From contig OZ022500.1 in assembly GCA_963989385.1 (NCBI GenBank), positions 114,617,842 to 114,681,841 on the forward strand: a stretch of DNA of 64,000 nt, read 5' to 3'. Position 1 is the first letter of the stretch. Each line of letters begins with the position of its first letter. This document shows, in pieces, positions 21,637 to 32,699 of the stretch. Source of the DNA: Ctena decussata. Taxonomy: Eukaryota; Mollusca; Bivalvia; Lucinida; Lucinidae. The notes beneath the pieces are model-generated. The model was given only the letters and a program-made list of their open reading frames with translations, had not been told where the DNA came from and did no database searches. A program made the translations under genes and the position numbers.

Positions 21637-22568
21637 TTTGCAATATAAAGCAGCAGGATTTATTATCTTTAATTTTTTAAAACGTTGGCGTAAAAAGGAT
21701 GTACGAGCATTTACACTTTTTTTGTGCAAAAAAAAAAAAAATTAGTACAGAAATGCTATTACTGACATAATTGCACAAAGGCTACAGTAACGGTGAAAAG
21801 GCTGAAATAATTCAAGATGTAGACATAATCCAGCTGTAATACTTGTTTTCTAAATGTAATGTGTTCTTAGGCACCAAATTATGCAAAAAAAAGCTTTTCC
21901 ACCACAATTTTAGTTACAGCCTTTTTGCGCCAAGAGAACGAGCTACTACCGAACACATAAACATCCCTGCTGTGAATGTTGCATGTATATTACAGGTTTT
22001 GATATATGCCTTTATAAACGAGACATTAAGCCGAAAATGGTTATATGTATTATGGGACATCCCGTTATCTTGATTCTGAAATGAAAGTGAGGCTAGCTAG
22101 AAGTGCTGATTGCAATTACGTTTTGACCAGTAAACAACATAAGTCTCCTACAGTTGACCAGAAGCAACATTAAATGGCTTACGCCTTGATTCCTCGTGAT
22201 GGAGGGGTGCTCTTAGAGTAAAAATTAGACCAGAATGTGGGGTTTATAGTTTTAGTGATTTAGACCCTAAAATTAGATCCAAAATAACCTGATTTTCGCT
22301 GCTAAGCGTGATTTTATACAGGTCAAAATCGGTTCCGATTTTCTCGTCGATTCGAGCCTCGCACATGATCGGACATCAGTTCAGTTTGAGGAAAGATCAG
22401 AAGATACGGCCAATTTTCCAGAGACACTGCATAATTTCTTCACATCCTGCGCTATGTGATATAATATTTCAGAGCCAGCAAACATACTTACTTTGTATTT
22501 TTGTCCGACAAAATTCACAAATTTTGTGCGTTATGACGCCATCTTTGACCGGTGGCGATATATTTTTG

Positions 22569-22775
22569 TGTGTCGCTGGCCGGGTTTGAACCCTCACGGA
22601 TGCGGCGACAGCGCCTAGCACTGCAATGTGCGTCAGCTTTAACCATTACGCTACCGAGACGTCCCCAAAACAGGACGCTCAAATAACGTATATAAAGCTA
22701 ACTGACGTTGCAGTACACTCCGTACATAGGGGTTTCTGTCGCCGCATCCGTGAGGGTTCAAACCCGGCCAGCGAC
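22569..22775 (-). repeat. Inverted first unit of the tRNA-like array
   Basis: Bases 22569-22735 are a minus-strand copy of the ~280-bp unit found at 26361-28420, cut off in its body. At 22736 it joins directly to a plus-strand fragment of the tRNA-like head (22736-22775) that ends AGCGAC at the LTR element. The left border follows GATATATTTTTG (22557-22568), repeated at 28421-28432. Confidence 0.7.
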
Positions 22776-23292
22776 TGTCATACTATCTAGCCATCTTTAA
22801 TGGATAAGTCAAGTGATCGTATAGTTTTCTAAGTTTATTAAAGTTATTATTTCCGCAACTACTAACTACCCAGGTTCATAGTAATTCAAATTCATTGTTT
22901 CTTCTTTATTTCCTAGTTACACCTTAAACCCAATCAAAAGCCAAAATCCTAATCCCAAATCTCTCGAGCGCGACGCGCTTCTGTTTTATATAATCAAAGG
23001 TCATGCACTTTATTATCATAAAGTTCGAATGGCAATTTCCATGGTGATATTGCTTACGTATTTCATGCTACCTCTATGCCTAACGTTTTATTACCAAATA
23101 AGTTCACGGCATATACCTGAATCGCTATTTCTTGGAAATTGTACATGGGTTTGCTCTAGTTACAGTTATGAATCATCGACCCATTTAGGCTACTTGAAAT
23201 TACGCAGGTTTTCTGAGACACACCTAGTGCAAAGAGTTCTTAGTCCGAAATAAAAATTGCTGAAAATCTAATTGTAAGTGCACTCTGTGACA
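22776..23292 (-). repeat. LTR (3' LTR in minus orientation)
   Basis: 517 bp, running TGTCA...TGACA. I saw no base difference from 25844-26360. On the minus strand it holds TATATAAAAC (near 22983-22992) followed by AATAAA (22905-22910), a sensible U3-R order. A polypurine tract AAGAAGGGAAGG lies immediately before it on that strand (rc of 23293-23306). Confidence 0.85.
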
Positions 23293-25843
23293 GACCTTCC
23301 CTTCTTAAGATTTTATGGAATTTTTATAGCATTCAAATTTTAGATTGCCTTATATAGTTCTTTTGAATTCATATAGAGACTTATGTTTCTTACTAAACAA
23401 GAACTATCCCGAGTCTACCACAAATAATATAGCAAATAATTAAACTTCAAAAAGCATGCATTAAAATCACATTAAATGTTTGATGGTATTTTATACACTT
23501 TGAAAGTCACTGTTCTAGCCAACTGCTCAATGTTTTATAATATTTTTACAAGTCTCATATTATTCTAAGTAAGTCCATTTAATACGAATGAACATCTTCT
23601 AATGCACTTACAGAGTCTGATTATAACAAAAATTTATTCTGAAAGTTTTAAGCACTGTCAAAGTTTAGAACTATTCACTGCCATCAGTCTTTGTCCTTCA
23701 ATCCACCCCAAGTGTCATACGGCTGTTTAGAATATGACACACAGGCACGGCTGTTTTGGATGCCTGTTTATACCTGACCACTCATACCGACTGTCCAAAA
23801 TTCTGACTGCAGCTCAGGATTAAGAACTGTCCCAACGATAAAACATATCTTCCCATGTTGTTGATGCAGTTTGCATTAAGCATATACTGCTACTTCGGCA
23901 TGATACAGATATCTTGATGGGTATCTCCCACTTGAGTGATATATGTTCACATAAAAGATATAATGTGTCCAGGTAACGTTTAATTCAGGAGAAAGTCTGG
24001 CAAGTGTCCATACAGGTAAGCAAAATAAAAGAGAGTTTCCCAGAATTTATTCACAGGTTATCTAAAGTCTTGATAACGATGCATCTAGTTTCTGATGTAA
24101 GCATAAGAAAGTTCCCACGGCTTCTTACAGTTTCACTGAAAAAGTTACAGCTAATATTTCCTCGAGTTTACTAAACCACACTATATACATGTCCTCTATA
24201 TATGACACACTGATTAAATACGGTTACATAGGTCCACACTGGTATACTATAGTCTAAACGTCACTCTTTATTTACAAGTCACCAATTCTTTAGTCTCAAG
24301 TCCCTTCGAAATGCAAGCTCGAGGCATCTTCAAAAGTCCTTCGTGTCACCATGACATAATTACGTCCATAAACGTAATCCAAAGACGATATCCTATTCCC
24401 CTCGTCGTTACCTCATGTCGGGAGTGATGGAAATTTAACCATCTTCGACCAAAATGTAGGTCCTCTGATCTCTGTCAGCTCCCTAACCTTCAGAAAGGCT
24501 TCCTTGGATTGGCCTTCACTGGAAAAACTCAACACAACAAAACATGAGCAAAACATAGAGGCTTGGCAACATCATATGCACACATTGCATATGTGACAAC
24601 GAAATGCAAATCTAAAACAAACAACAGAAGTCGAAAGGATTCAACACGGCCGAATAACGTCCCAAATGTAAGAAGTGCCAAAAACTCAAAAGTACATCAC
24701 AACACAAAAGTCAAAATCAATTACAGATCAACCTTGACCTAGCTCTCCTTGTTTTGCCCATTCAGGTTAAAGTAACCTTACTCAAAATTTAAAACTCATA
24801 CAACACAATTATACCCTTGGCATATAGCCAAACCATAAGATACCATATGCTTTAATTGATGCTGCGAACCAAACGCACCAGCTGCTCAAAGCTGACATCA
24901 ACATAATGGTCCTTATACTGCATTTCATGATGCATACTCAATGCATCATGCAACTCTTAAGTGCTAGTCCATATTGGTGCAGGAAAAACATCCTAAAGTA
25001 AACTTAACCTTTGACCAAAAGTCAACACCAATCTAACAGGAAAGAGTTGAAGATAATTCTTTTGAATCAAACACACCTAACAACGAAAGTTGCAGAGAAC
25101 ACACGTCATGTATGTATGAAGCAATGACTCAAAGCTTCACACAATCATATATCTCTACACAGCGAAATAAAGTTAGGTCACAAACACAAAGTACATTCAT
25201 ACCGAAATACCAAGTTTGTATGAACCCAATAATGGCATATCGCCAAACTAAGTCTTAGCAAGCTGCTCTGTCATTTTGGCAGAATACCAACCCAATCACA
25301 ACTCTAGAAAAAAAATAGTTCCAAAGATTTTCTAGAAGCGCCTTGGACCATAGCCAATAGTCCATAAACCAAGTCGAATAAATTAACTGATTTTAAAAGA
25401 AGACGCAAAAGCATGCCCAAGGTCAAGTAATACCAAGTTATATCTTGCATAAAAACCTCAAATTAATTTGTCTCCCTTGACAATAGCCTAGGTTCAGAAA
25501 CACCTTATAAACGAGAAGCTGTAATTTAACTAATATGCAAATCAAGTTCCATCTGAACATGCAAGTACATTTTACATATATTGTCAACCTCCTGTTTTGA
25601 CATGCATGATGTGCATAAGTAAAACCAGTAGATGGCCTTACCTTGGATTGCTTCCAGGTCTTTACTGACATCATATGGCATTGAAAGTCCTTCACTAAGG
25701 TGTCCAATAATGTTCTGTGTCCTCACAACTGTCCATAGAAAAGTCCAAAAAATTGTCATCACAAAATTAATGTCCAAGATAAAATGTCCCAGATAAGAAG
25801 AAATCAAGATATCCTAGGTCACGGCAACCAAAAGAAAGATGAC

Positions 25844-26360
25844 TGTCATACTATCTAGCCATCTTTAATGGATAAGTCAAGTGATCGTATAGTTTTCTAA
25901 GTTTATTAAAGTTATTATTTCCGCAACTACTAACTACCCAGGTTCATAGTAATTCAAATTCATTGTTTCTTCTTTATTTCCTAGTTACACCTTAAACCCA
26001 ATCAAAAGCCAAAATCCTAATCCCAAATCTCTCGAGCGCGACGCGCTTCTGTTTTATATAATCAAAGGTCATGCACTTTATTATCATAAAGTTCGAATGG
26101 CAATTTCCATGGTGATATTGCTTACGTATTTCATGCTACCTCTATGCCTAACGTTTTATTACCAAATAAGTTCACGGCATATACCTGAATCGCTATTTCT
26201 TGGAAATTGTACATGGGTTTGCTCTAGTTACAGTTATGAATCATCGACCCATTTAGGCTACTTGAAATTACGCAGGTTTTCTGAGACACACCTAGTGCAA
26301 AGAGTTCTTAGTCCGAAATAAAAATTGCTGAAAATCTAATTGTAAGTGCACTCTGTGACA
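25844..26360 (-). repeat. LTR (5' LTR in minus orientation)
   Basis: Same length and, by eye, the same sequence as 22776-23292. It abuts the forward tRNA-like array through the CGAC duplication. Confidence 0.85.
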
Positions 26361-28420
26361 CGACATATAAAATATTTACAACGAATTATGTCTCCATTGT
26401 GGTTGAAAAGACAAGTGTCGCCTACATTGATGAGAGAAATATCATAATTCGGTAGAAAAACAGAAGTTAAGAATAAGTAGAAACCCCTATATACGGAGTG
26501 TACTGCAACGTCAGTTAGCTTTATAGACGTTATTTGAGCGTCCTTTTTGGGGACGTCTCGGTAGCGTAATGGTTAAAGCTGACGCACATTGCAGTGCTAG
26601 GCGCTGTCGCCGCATCCGTGAGGGTTCAAACCCGGCCAGCGACATATAAAATATTTACAACGAATTATGTCTCCATTGTGGTTGAAAAGACAAGTGTCGC
26701 CTCCATTGATGAGAGAAATATCATAATTCGGTAGAAAAACAGAAGTTAAGAATAAGTAGAAACCCCTATATACGGAGTGTACTGCAACGTCAGTTAGCTT
26801 TATATACGTTATTTGAGCGTCCTTTTTTGGGGACGTCTCGGTAGCGTAATGGTTAAAGCTGACGCACATTGCAGTGCTAGGCGCTGTCGCCGCATCCGTG
26901 AGGGTTTAAACCCGGCCAGCGACATATAAAATATTTACAATGAATTATGTCTCCATTGTGGTTGAAAAGACAAGTGTCGCCTCCATTGATGAGAGAAATA
27001 TCATAATTCGGTAGAAAAACAGAAGTTAAGAATAAGTAGAAACCCCTATATACGGAGTGTACTGCAACGTCAGTTAGCTTTATATACGTTATTTGAGCGT
27101 CCTTTTTTTGGGGACGTCTCGGTAGCGTAATGGTTAAAGCTGACGCACATTGCAGTGCTAGGCGCTGTCGCCGCATCCGTGAGGGTTCAAACCCGGCCAG
27201 CGACATATAAAATATTTACAACGAATTATGTCTCCATTGTGGTTGTAAAGACAAGTGTCGCCTCCATTGATGAGAGAAATATCATAATTCGGTAGAAAAA
27301 CAGAAGTTAAGAATAAGTAGAAACCCCTATATACGGAGTGTACTGCAACGTCAGTTAGCTTTATAGACGTTATTTGAGCGTCCTTTTTTGGGGACGTCTC
27401 GGTAGCCTAATGGTTAAAGCTGACGCACATTGCAGTGCTAGGCGCTGTCGCCGCATCCGTGAGGGTTCAAACCCGGCCAGCGACATATAAAATATTTACA
27501 ACGAATTATGTCTCCATTGTGGTTGAAAAGACAAGTGTCGCCTCCATTGATGAGAGAAATATCATAATTCGGTAGAAAAACAGAAGTTAAGAATAAGTAG
27601 AAACCCCTATATACGGAGTGTACTGCAACGTCAGTTAGCTTTATAGACGTTATTTGAGCGTCCTTTTTTGGGGACGTCTCGGTAGCGTAATGGTTAAAGC
27701 TGACGCACATTGCAGTGCTAGGCGCTGTCGCCGCATCCGTGAGGGTTTAAACCCGGCCAGCGACATATAAAATATTTACAATGAATTATGTCTCCATTGT
27801 GGTTGAAAAGACAAGTGTCGCCTCCATTGATGAGAGAAATATCATAATTCGGTAGAAAAACAGAAGTTAAGAATAAGTAGAAACCCCTATATACGGAGTG
27901 TACTGCAACGTCAGTTAGCTTTATATACGTTATTTGAGCGTCCTTTCTCGGTAGCGTAATGGTTAAAGCTGACGCACATTGCAGTGCTAGGCGCTGTCGC
28001 CGCATCCGTGAGGGTTCAAACCCGGCCAGCGACATATAAAATATTTACAACGAATTATGTCTCCATTGTGGTTGAAAAGACAAGTGTCGCCTCCATTGAT
28101 GAGAGAAATATCATAATTCGGTAGAAAAACAGAAGTAAAGAATAAGTAGAAACCCCTATATACGGAGTGTACTGCAACGTCAGTTAGCTTTATATACGTT
28201 ATTTGAGCGTCCTTTTTTGGGGACGTCTCGGTAGCGTAATGGTTAAAGCTGACGCACATTGCAGTGCTAGGCGCTGTCGCCGCATCCGTGAGGGTTCAAA
28301 CCCGGCCAGCGACATATAAAATATTTACAACGAATTATGTCTCCATTGTGGTTGAAAAGACAAGTGTCGCCTCCATTGATGAGAGAAATATCATAATTCG
28401 GTAGAAAAACAGAAGTTAAG
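26361..28420 (+). repeat. Tandem array of ~280-bp tRNA-headed units (seven plus a partial)
   Basis: Units begin at 26361, 26640, 26920, 27201, 27481, 27761, 28030 and a partial at 28310. The periods are 279-281, except one of 269 caused by a deletion before the head. Each has a class II tRNA-like head: GTCTCGG acceptor, box A TAGCGTAATGG, a variable arm GGCG-CTGT-CGCC, box B GGTTCAAACCC, and CAGCGACA at the end (5 of 7 acceptor pairs). A T5-T7 run stands just before each head, a natural Pol III stop for the preceding unit. Head plus body plus terminator is SINE architecture, here amplified in tandem. It encodes no protein; the repeated 90-109-residue minus frames are shadows. Confidence 0.85.
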
Positions 28421-28477
28421 GATATATTTTTGACCTATTGACCGTAAAAACCGTAATACGTTGCACCCCTTGCTAGA

Positions 28478-28702
28478 GAGAGGGAGAAAGAAGAGAAATT
28501 ATAGACGAGAGAAAAAATGTCCAAACAACCACCAACCGCACCTACTGCAAGCACAGTAGGCCCTTGCCCTACAATGTTCCAAATCAGTAGGACGCCCCGG
28601 CACTGGAAGTTTTACACAGCACCATCGCACCACCCGATCCAAAATTATAGGACGAACCGGCACTGGAAGTTATACCCAGCACCATCGCACCACCCAGCCA
28701 TA
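28478..28702 (-). repeat. SINE-B head half
   Basis: It continues the copy interrupted at 19153: AGAGGGAGAAAGAAGAG, CAGTAGGCCCTTGCCCTAC and GCACCATCGCACCACCC. The last ~50-bp block (GGCACTGGAAGTT..ACC) is repeated twice. Confidence 0.75.
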
Positions 28703-28953
28703 CTTTTTCTGGTGTTTATCGAAATATAAACTACATTGGGTCGCGTGCAAAGTAAGTGAACCCGAAGGGGTTCATGTAAACTTTGCTAGCGACCCAATGT
28801 AGTTTATTGGGTTCACTTACTTTGCACGCGACCCAATGTAGTTTATACTTCGATAAAATATAAACTACATTGGGTCGCTAGAAAGTTTAAATGAAAACTT
28901 ACTTAGAACGCGACCAAATGTAGTTTATACCCTCGATAAACATCAGAAAAAAG
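28703..28953. mobile_element. MITE family H with interleaved hairpins
   Basis: The ends are inverted (CTTTTTCTGGTGTTTATCGA and TCGATAAACATCAGAAAAA). Inside, the core CTACATTGGGTCGC occurs once forward, twice inverted, then once forward and once inverted. The first and third copies are exact partners (GCGTGCAAAGTAAGTGAACC), while the second carries a GCTAG variant like the fourth. Confidence 0.65.
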
Positions 28954-29775
28954 AAATTCATTCCTTAATTATTTATTCATTGCTGATCAACTACGGTGTA
29001 TTTGACTGTAAAGCAATAAATAACTTCATGATACATTTATTACAGAAGGCCATACACTATGACAACTATTTCGATGTGCTTAGAATGTGAACTGTGTCAA
29101 TATTCACTGAATATGGTTGATGAACAAAGTATCAAGGCAATCGACACTTTAAGATTATATCCGCATGATAAATATTTGTCGCTTGTCCTGTCTGTACAGT
29201 CTATACAACTTTGCCATTTTCAGAAAGTAATTTCCTGATACAATGGACATAAATTCGATTAAGTGATCACAACTTAATTATCTTTAGACCTTCGAGCAAT
29301 GGAACCGATGTTCAATCGTAAACTACATCTTAGAAACCTTTAAAAAAAATACAAAACAAGCATTCTGACTTATCACGGTATTTCACAAAACTACACCCTC
29401 TCCCTCCCCGCCCTCTCTTCCTTCCCAAAGTATCTGGAGACCAAACGTAAAATAATGTTACATTTTTAAACATGTGGAGACAAACCGTATAACCTAAATA
29501 AATGTACCTTTACAAACTTTAGTGCGACAGATGCACATTTGTATATTTATCCTCCTCAGTGTCGTTAAATCCCCCCAAAAATTGAGAGAACAAAAGACGA
29601 TGGGCAGGTCTCGGGATGCAACATACATCCCTCTCCGAGCCACACTTACTGACGTAATTAGCGAGACAGAGCAGCAGACATCAGGTAAGAGACGCCTACG
29701 TATTAATTCGAGAGCCCAGGCGTCCTTAAAAAGTAACATAGATGTGCTAACTAACATAATTATTTAAGGAATGAA

Positions 29776-29862
29776 TTTAATTTTTCTGAGGTTTATCGAA
29801 GAATAAACTACATTGGGTCAGGTGCAAAGTGAATGAACCCCGAAAAATTTAGTTCATTGCTT
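29776..29862. repeat. MITE family H, half copy
   Basis: TTTTTCTGAGGTTTATCGA leads into AAACTACATTGGGTC and GTGCAAAGTGAATGAACCCC, then the match ends without an inverted partner. Confidence 0.55.
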
Positions 29863-29976
29863 ATATTTACATTCTGTTCAATCAAATCTTTCATGAAAAA
29901 TCTTATATAAGCGCTAAAATTGAAGCAATAAAACATGTACACGCAGTTTTTTCTGCTAACAGCAGAACGGCATGCA

Positions 29977-30047
29977 TGACGTCATGACGTTGCTGACGTC
30001 CAATCAGGTTGTAGAGAGCTATTGTTTATTTTGACGTCACTGACGTC
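29977..30047. promoter_or_regulatory. Cluster of CRE-type sites with a CCAAT box
   Basis: TGACGTCA occurs at 29977-29984 and 30032-30039. Partial sites TGACGT/TGACGTC occur at 29985, 29994 and 30041, and CCAAT at 30000-30004. Five CREB/ATF-type sites in 71 bases is far more than chance in AT-rich DNA. No adjacent gene could be recognised. It may be a promoter, an enhancer or part of an unrecognised element. Confidence 0.45.
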
Positions 30048-30954
30048 GCGTCTCTCAATGTAATTATTGGAATGTAAACTACATTACGTTCCAATGGTTT
30101 ACTATAGGGCTTTTTAGTGAATACACCAAGAATGTAAATATAAAAGAATAAATGTTCAAAAACAATGATGAATAATATGTTACGTGTCAGGAATGTAAAG
30201 ATGAATTTACTCCATCAGTCGTTTATCAATATAATTTTAAATTAAGAATTACAGTGCTAAGTGTGTCAGCCTGTAACTGAACATTAATTGTATTGGCTTG
30301 GAGGCAAAGAGCTTTTCTAATCTGTGCTTTACACAAAACAATTCACATAGACCGCTGCATTAAAGATCTGCTAAAACTGTGGAGGCAGCCGAGATATTTG
30401 TGAAAACATCAATTCCAGCCTAGGTTAATGATGTTATAAGAGTTGTTCCTTTATCTTAAAGAGGTCATGTTCTTATGCAAATCACATAGTGACAATACAT
30501 ACACTATGCAAAATATATTTAGCAATTTTTTATGTTTTGCATTTTTTCTCATCACTCAAGCAATATTGAACAAAATTAAATTACATGAAAGAGAATCGTA
30601 TTTGGGGCTTAAGATACCATGGAATTGCAGGAACCATCTGTAAAATCGATATTTGGTAAAAGCGATACGCGCGGAAGGGGTGGGTAGCCAAAATTCGCAC
30701 CCATTAAAAGCGACGCAAAACTGGCATTTTAATGCATTTACAAAATATAACGCGACGTCTGATTGGAAAACGTCAAAAATTCGCGACAGTATATTCTACT
30801 GGTGCGTCGCCGTAAAACGAAATTTCCGACCATCAAACCGACGATTGAACTCCCCAAATGACAATTTTGAGTACAGTTATCCCCTAAATCATTTATATGC
30901 GTATTTTTCTTGCCAAAGCTATTGGTTGTTTGAAAGATGTGATTAAGCTTAACC

Positions 30955-31125
30955 ACTGACGTATCGAAGCATGTGTCATTGACGTTAAAACGTTATAAAT
31001 CGGTCCAATGAGCATTGGTTTACGGGTGCTTCAGTTCAATGGAGAATCAAAACCCGAGAAAAAAGAAAAGGGCTAAACTTACAGATCACATCACGATGAA
31101 TTTCACTGCGAAGTTCCTTCCGTGA
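30955..31125 (+). promoter_or_regulatory. Possible promoter with a short open frame
   Basis: CTGACGTA (30955) and TTGACGTT (~30979) precede TATAAAT (30994-31000), CCAAT (~31004) and an ATG at 31039. The frame from that ATG gives 28 residues with a basic NPRKKKRAKL patch before TGA (31123-31125). This could be a first exon or a small element promoter. I do not recognise the peptide, and no splice donor stands out. Confidence 0.3.
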
Positions 31126-31681
31126 AGTGCAACGTAACTGTGAAATAACGATGACGTTAGTCTAAAACTTTTGGCTTATACGCAGAAGCCGGGAAGAATT
31201 TTCTTTCAGAATTATTTACGTTAGCATATTGGTAGATACCAAACAATCATACACTCGAAAGGAATTCAAGAAATACCAATAAGAAACTAACTTTTCAGAC
31301 GTTAACGTAAAAACAAGGAAAACGTCAAATTTTCAAATCTTGTAAACCTCATACTCGTAGCATATTCAAATGTTTTAAAGCAATACTATCTCAGGATTTC
31401 AAAAGACTGGTAGTTGTCCTCAGAATTGTGACATTGTGTCAGATAAAAAGTTACCACCGACTCCGTATGACAACAACTGTACCCTCAGAAGACCCTGATC
31501 CAACATCCAATCTGAACAGCCAAACATTACAGAGACAAATTCTCGTCAGAAACATCAGTAAAAAGACTGCTGTCTACAGAAGTTTATTCCTGAAATCAAA
31601 AGGACCAAAGTTTGTTCAGCCTTTTAAAACTCCATGTGAATTCAAATATTTGGTAATTTAATGTTTTATTACAGAAACTGA

Positions 31682-31858
31682 ATTTGGTTGGTTGGTTGAT
31701 TTGATGCTTAACGTCCACGGTAAACAACTAAGGTCATGTCGGGACGGTCAGTTAACCTAACCACACTATTCCTGGGCAGGCTTAGATCTCCTAAGCGGTT
31801 AACCAGTACTAAGTGCACATACTTTCGCCAGTAACTGACAACTGCCCTTCTTGAACAG
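31682..31858 (-). repeat. SINE-A, 5'-truncated reverse copy
   Basis: It reads GGTTGGTTGATTTGATGCTT and continues through the SINE-A body to GCCCTTCTTGAACAGAAAC. The tRNA-like head is absent. Confidence 0.8.
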
Positions 31859-31954
31859 AAACTGAACTGTTGAATGCTCTGTAGTCAAAATCAATAAACA
31901 AAAACTGCCCATTCCTGTTCCTTGTACTTTTACCATTTTATTGACGTCAATGAA

Positions 31955-32037
31955 ACTGGGCTGATGTCCAGGCTGATCTGATTTCGCTGGGCGCACAACC
32001 ACTTTGTTTTTTGTTATGTCGCGGCTCAATTATATTA
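31955..32037. repeat. MITE-P, right end fragment
   Basis: CAGGCTGATCTGATTTCGCT, GGGCGCACAACCACTTTGTT and TGTCGCGGCTCAAT match the right terminus of MITE-P. Confidence 0.55.
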
Positions 32038-32584
32038 TTTCTCACACCGAAACGGTCAGCATAGACAGCAATCTGGCAGCTGAGAGGTCATGAAGCTTTT
32101 CAGTGTTAGACCTATGGGCTGTTACTTGTCATCCGGCAGGGTATGCACGACAAATGGCAAGTGACAGCACAGTGTTGGACTTGAGAACTTACTATGATAG
32201 ACGATTTCTGTATCTAAGGACAAAAAGTGTGTCGTCCTCTAACGATATCCTAATGTTATTTCCGTCAAGACAAATCTGTGCTTGGCACGAAATGATTCAG
32301 ATTAACCTTGATATTGATGAGTTGCTTAAATTGTAGGCGGCATACAGATTTGTGAAGAGTCGATACAACCTTTGCTTGATGATGCCATTACGGCTGTCTG
32401 AGAATCAGTTGTCTCATAAAGCCTTTTCATGGAAGATCAGGACGATCTGTTTTATTTGATTGTTCAGTGGCGTCGCATGAAAAGGAGCCTTTAGCTATGT
32501 GTGTACAGGAAACACTAAAAAAACCAGCCTGCAGAGCCATCACTTTTTTGTAGATTTAGATTCGCCAGGGTTCATAGACAGTAG

Positions 32585-32695
32585 GAGTCCCAGTGCCTCA
32601 GTAGGTTGAGCGCTGGCCTGTTAAGCGGTCCTGGTGAGGCGTAATTCTTTATAATCGTAAACGGGGTTCCAATGCAATACAGGCTATTACTAAGA
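32585..32695 (+). repeat. SINE-C, decayed copy
   Basis: GTGCCTCAGTAGGTTGAGCG, then a CTGTTAAGCGGTCCTGGT segment, then TAATCGTAAACGGGTTCCA-like sequence align in order with the tRNA-headed copy at 62016-62160. Box B is lost. Confidence 0.5.
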
Positions 32696-32699
32696 TCTT

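Larger units (their letters stand above)
20697..22568. repeat. Right inverted arm of the fold-back element
   Basis: It is the inverse of the left arm with three differences: an expanded minisatellite, a LINE-end insertion at 21486-21636, and the tRNA-like array at its outer end. Between the two arms lies a ~180-bp unique spacer (20516-20696). Confidence 0.8.
22776..26360 (-). mobile_element. Non-autonomous LTR retroelement
   Basis: Two 517-bp LTRs bound a 2,551-bp interior, and CGAC is duplicated at 22772-22775 and 26361-26364. The interior has no gag, protease, RT or integrase motif; the longest frames (near 25438-25807) are not recognisable. A possible primer-binding site lies ~14 nt inside the 5' LTR on the minus strand (TGGTTGCCGTGACC, near 25829-25816) but is tentative. 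The size and lack of genes fit a LARD/TRIM-like parasite mobilised in trans. LTR identity implies a young insertion. Confidence 0.8.
19154..28472. mobile_element. 9.3-kb composite fold-back element
   Basis: Terminal inverted repeats occupy 19154-19206 (starting CAAGGGGGTGCAACG) and 28421-28472 (ending CGTTGCACCCCTTG). They match over ~52 bp apart from one extra G. A 5-bp duplication CTAGA flanks them (19149-19153 and 28473-28477), and the flanks join into a SINE-B. Inside are inverted arms (19207-20515 and 20697-22568), minisatellites, a LINE 3' end, and a 5.85-kb tRNA-like array with its own 12-bp duplication. Removing that array leaves a ~3.45-kb palindromic element. No transposase is encoded, so it is non-autonomous. 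I do not recognise the superfamily. Confidence 0.75.

Noticed and set aside
22308..22589. 93-residue frame also present at 19455-19186 reversed
   Set aside because: The identity comes from the inverted arms, not from a protein family. No motif is seen.
23029..23253. 74-residue frame duplicated at 26097-26321
   Set aside because: It lies in the two LTRs and antisense to their inferred transcription direction. The duplication is explained by the LTR pair.
26597..28259. Repeated 90-109-residue minus-strand frames
   Set aside because: They are the same stretch of the ~280-bp tRNA-headed unit translated in each copy.
26361..28420. CRISPR-like or functional tRNA gene array
   Set aside because: Repeats are ~280 bp with no spacers, so it is not CRISPR. 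The tRNA-like heads have acceptor and T-stem mismatches and a poor anticodon arm, so they are not working tRNA genes.
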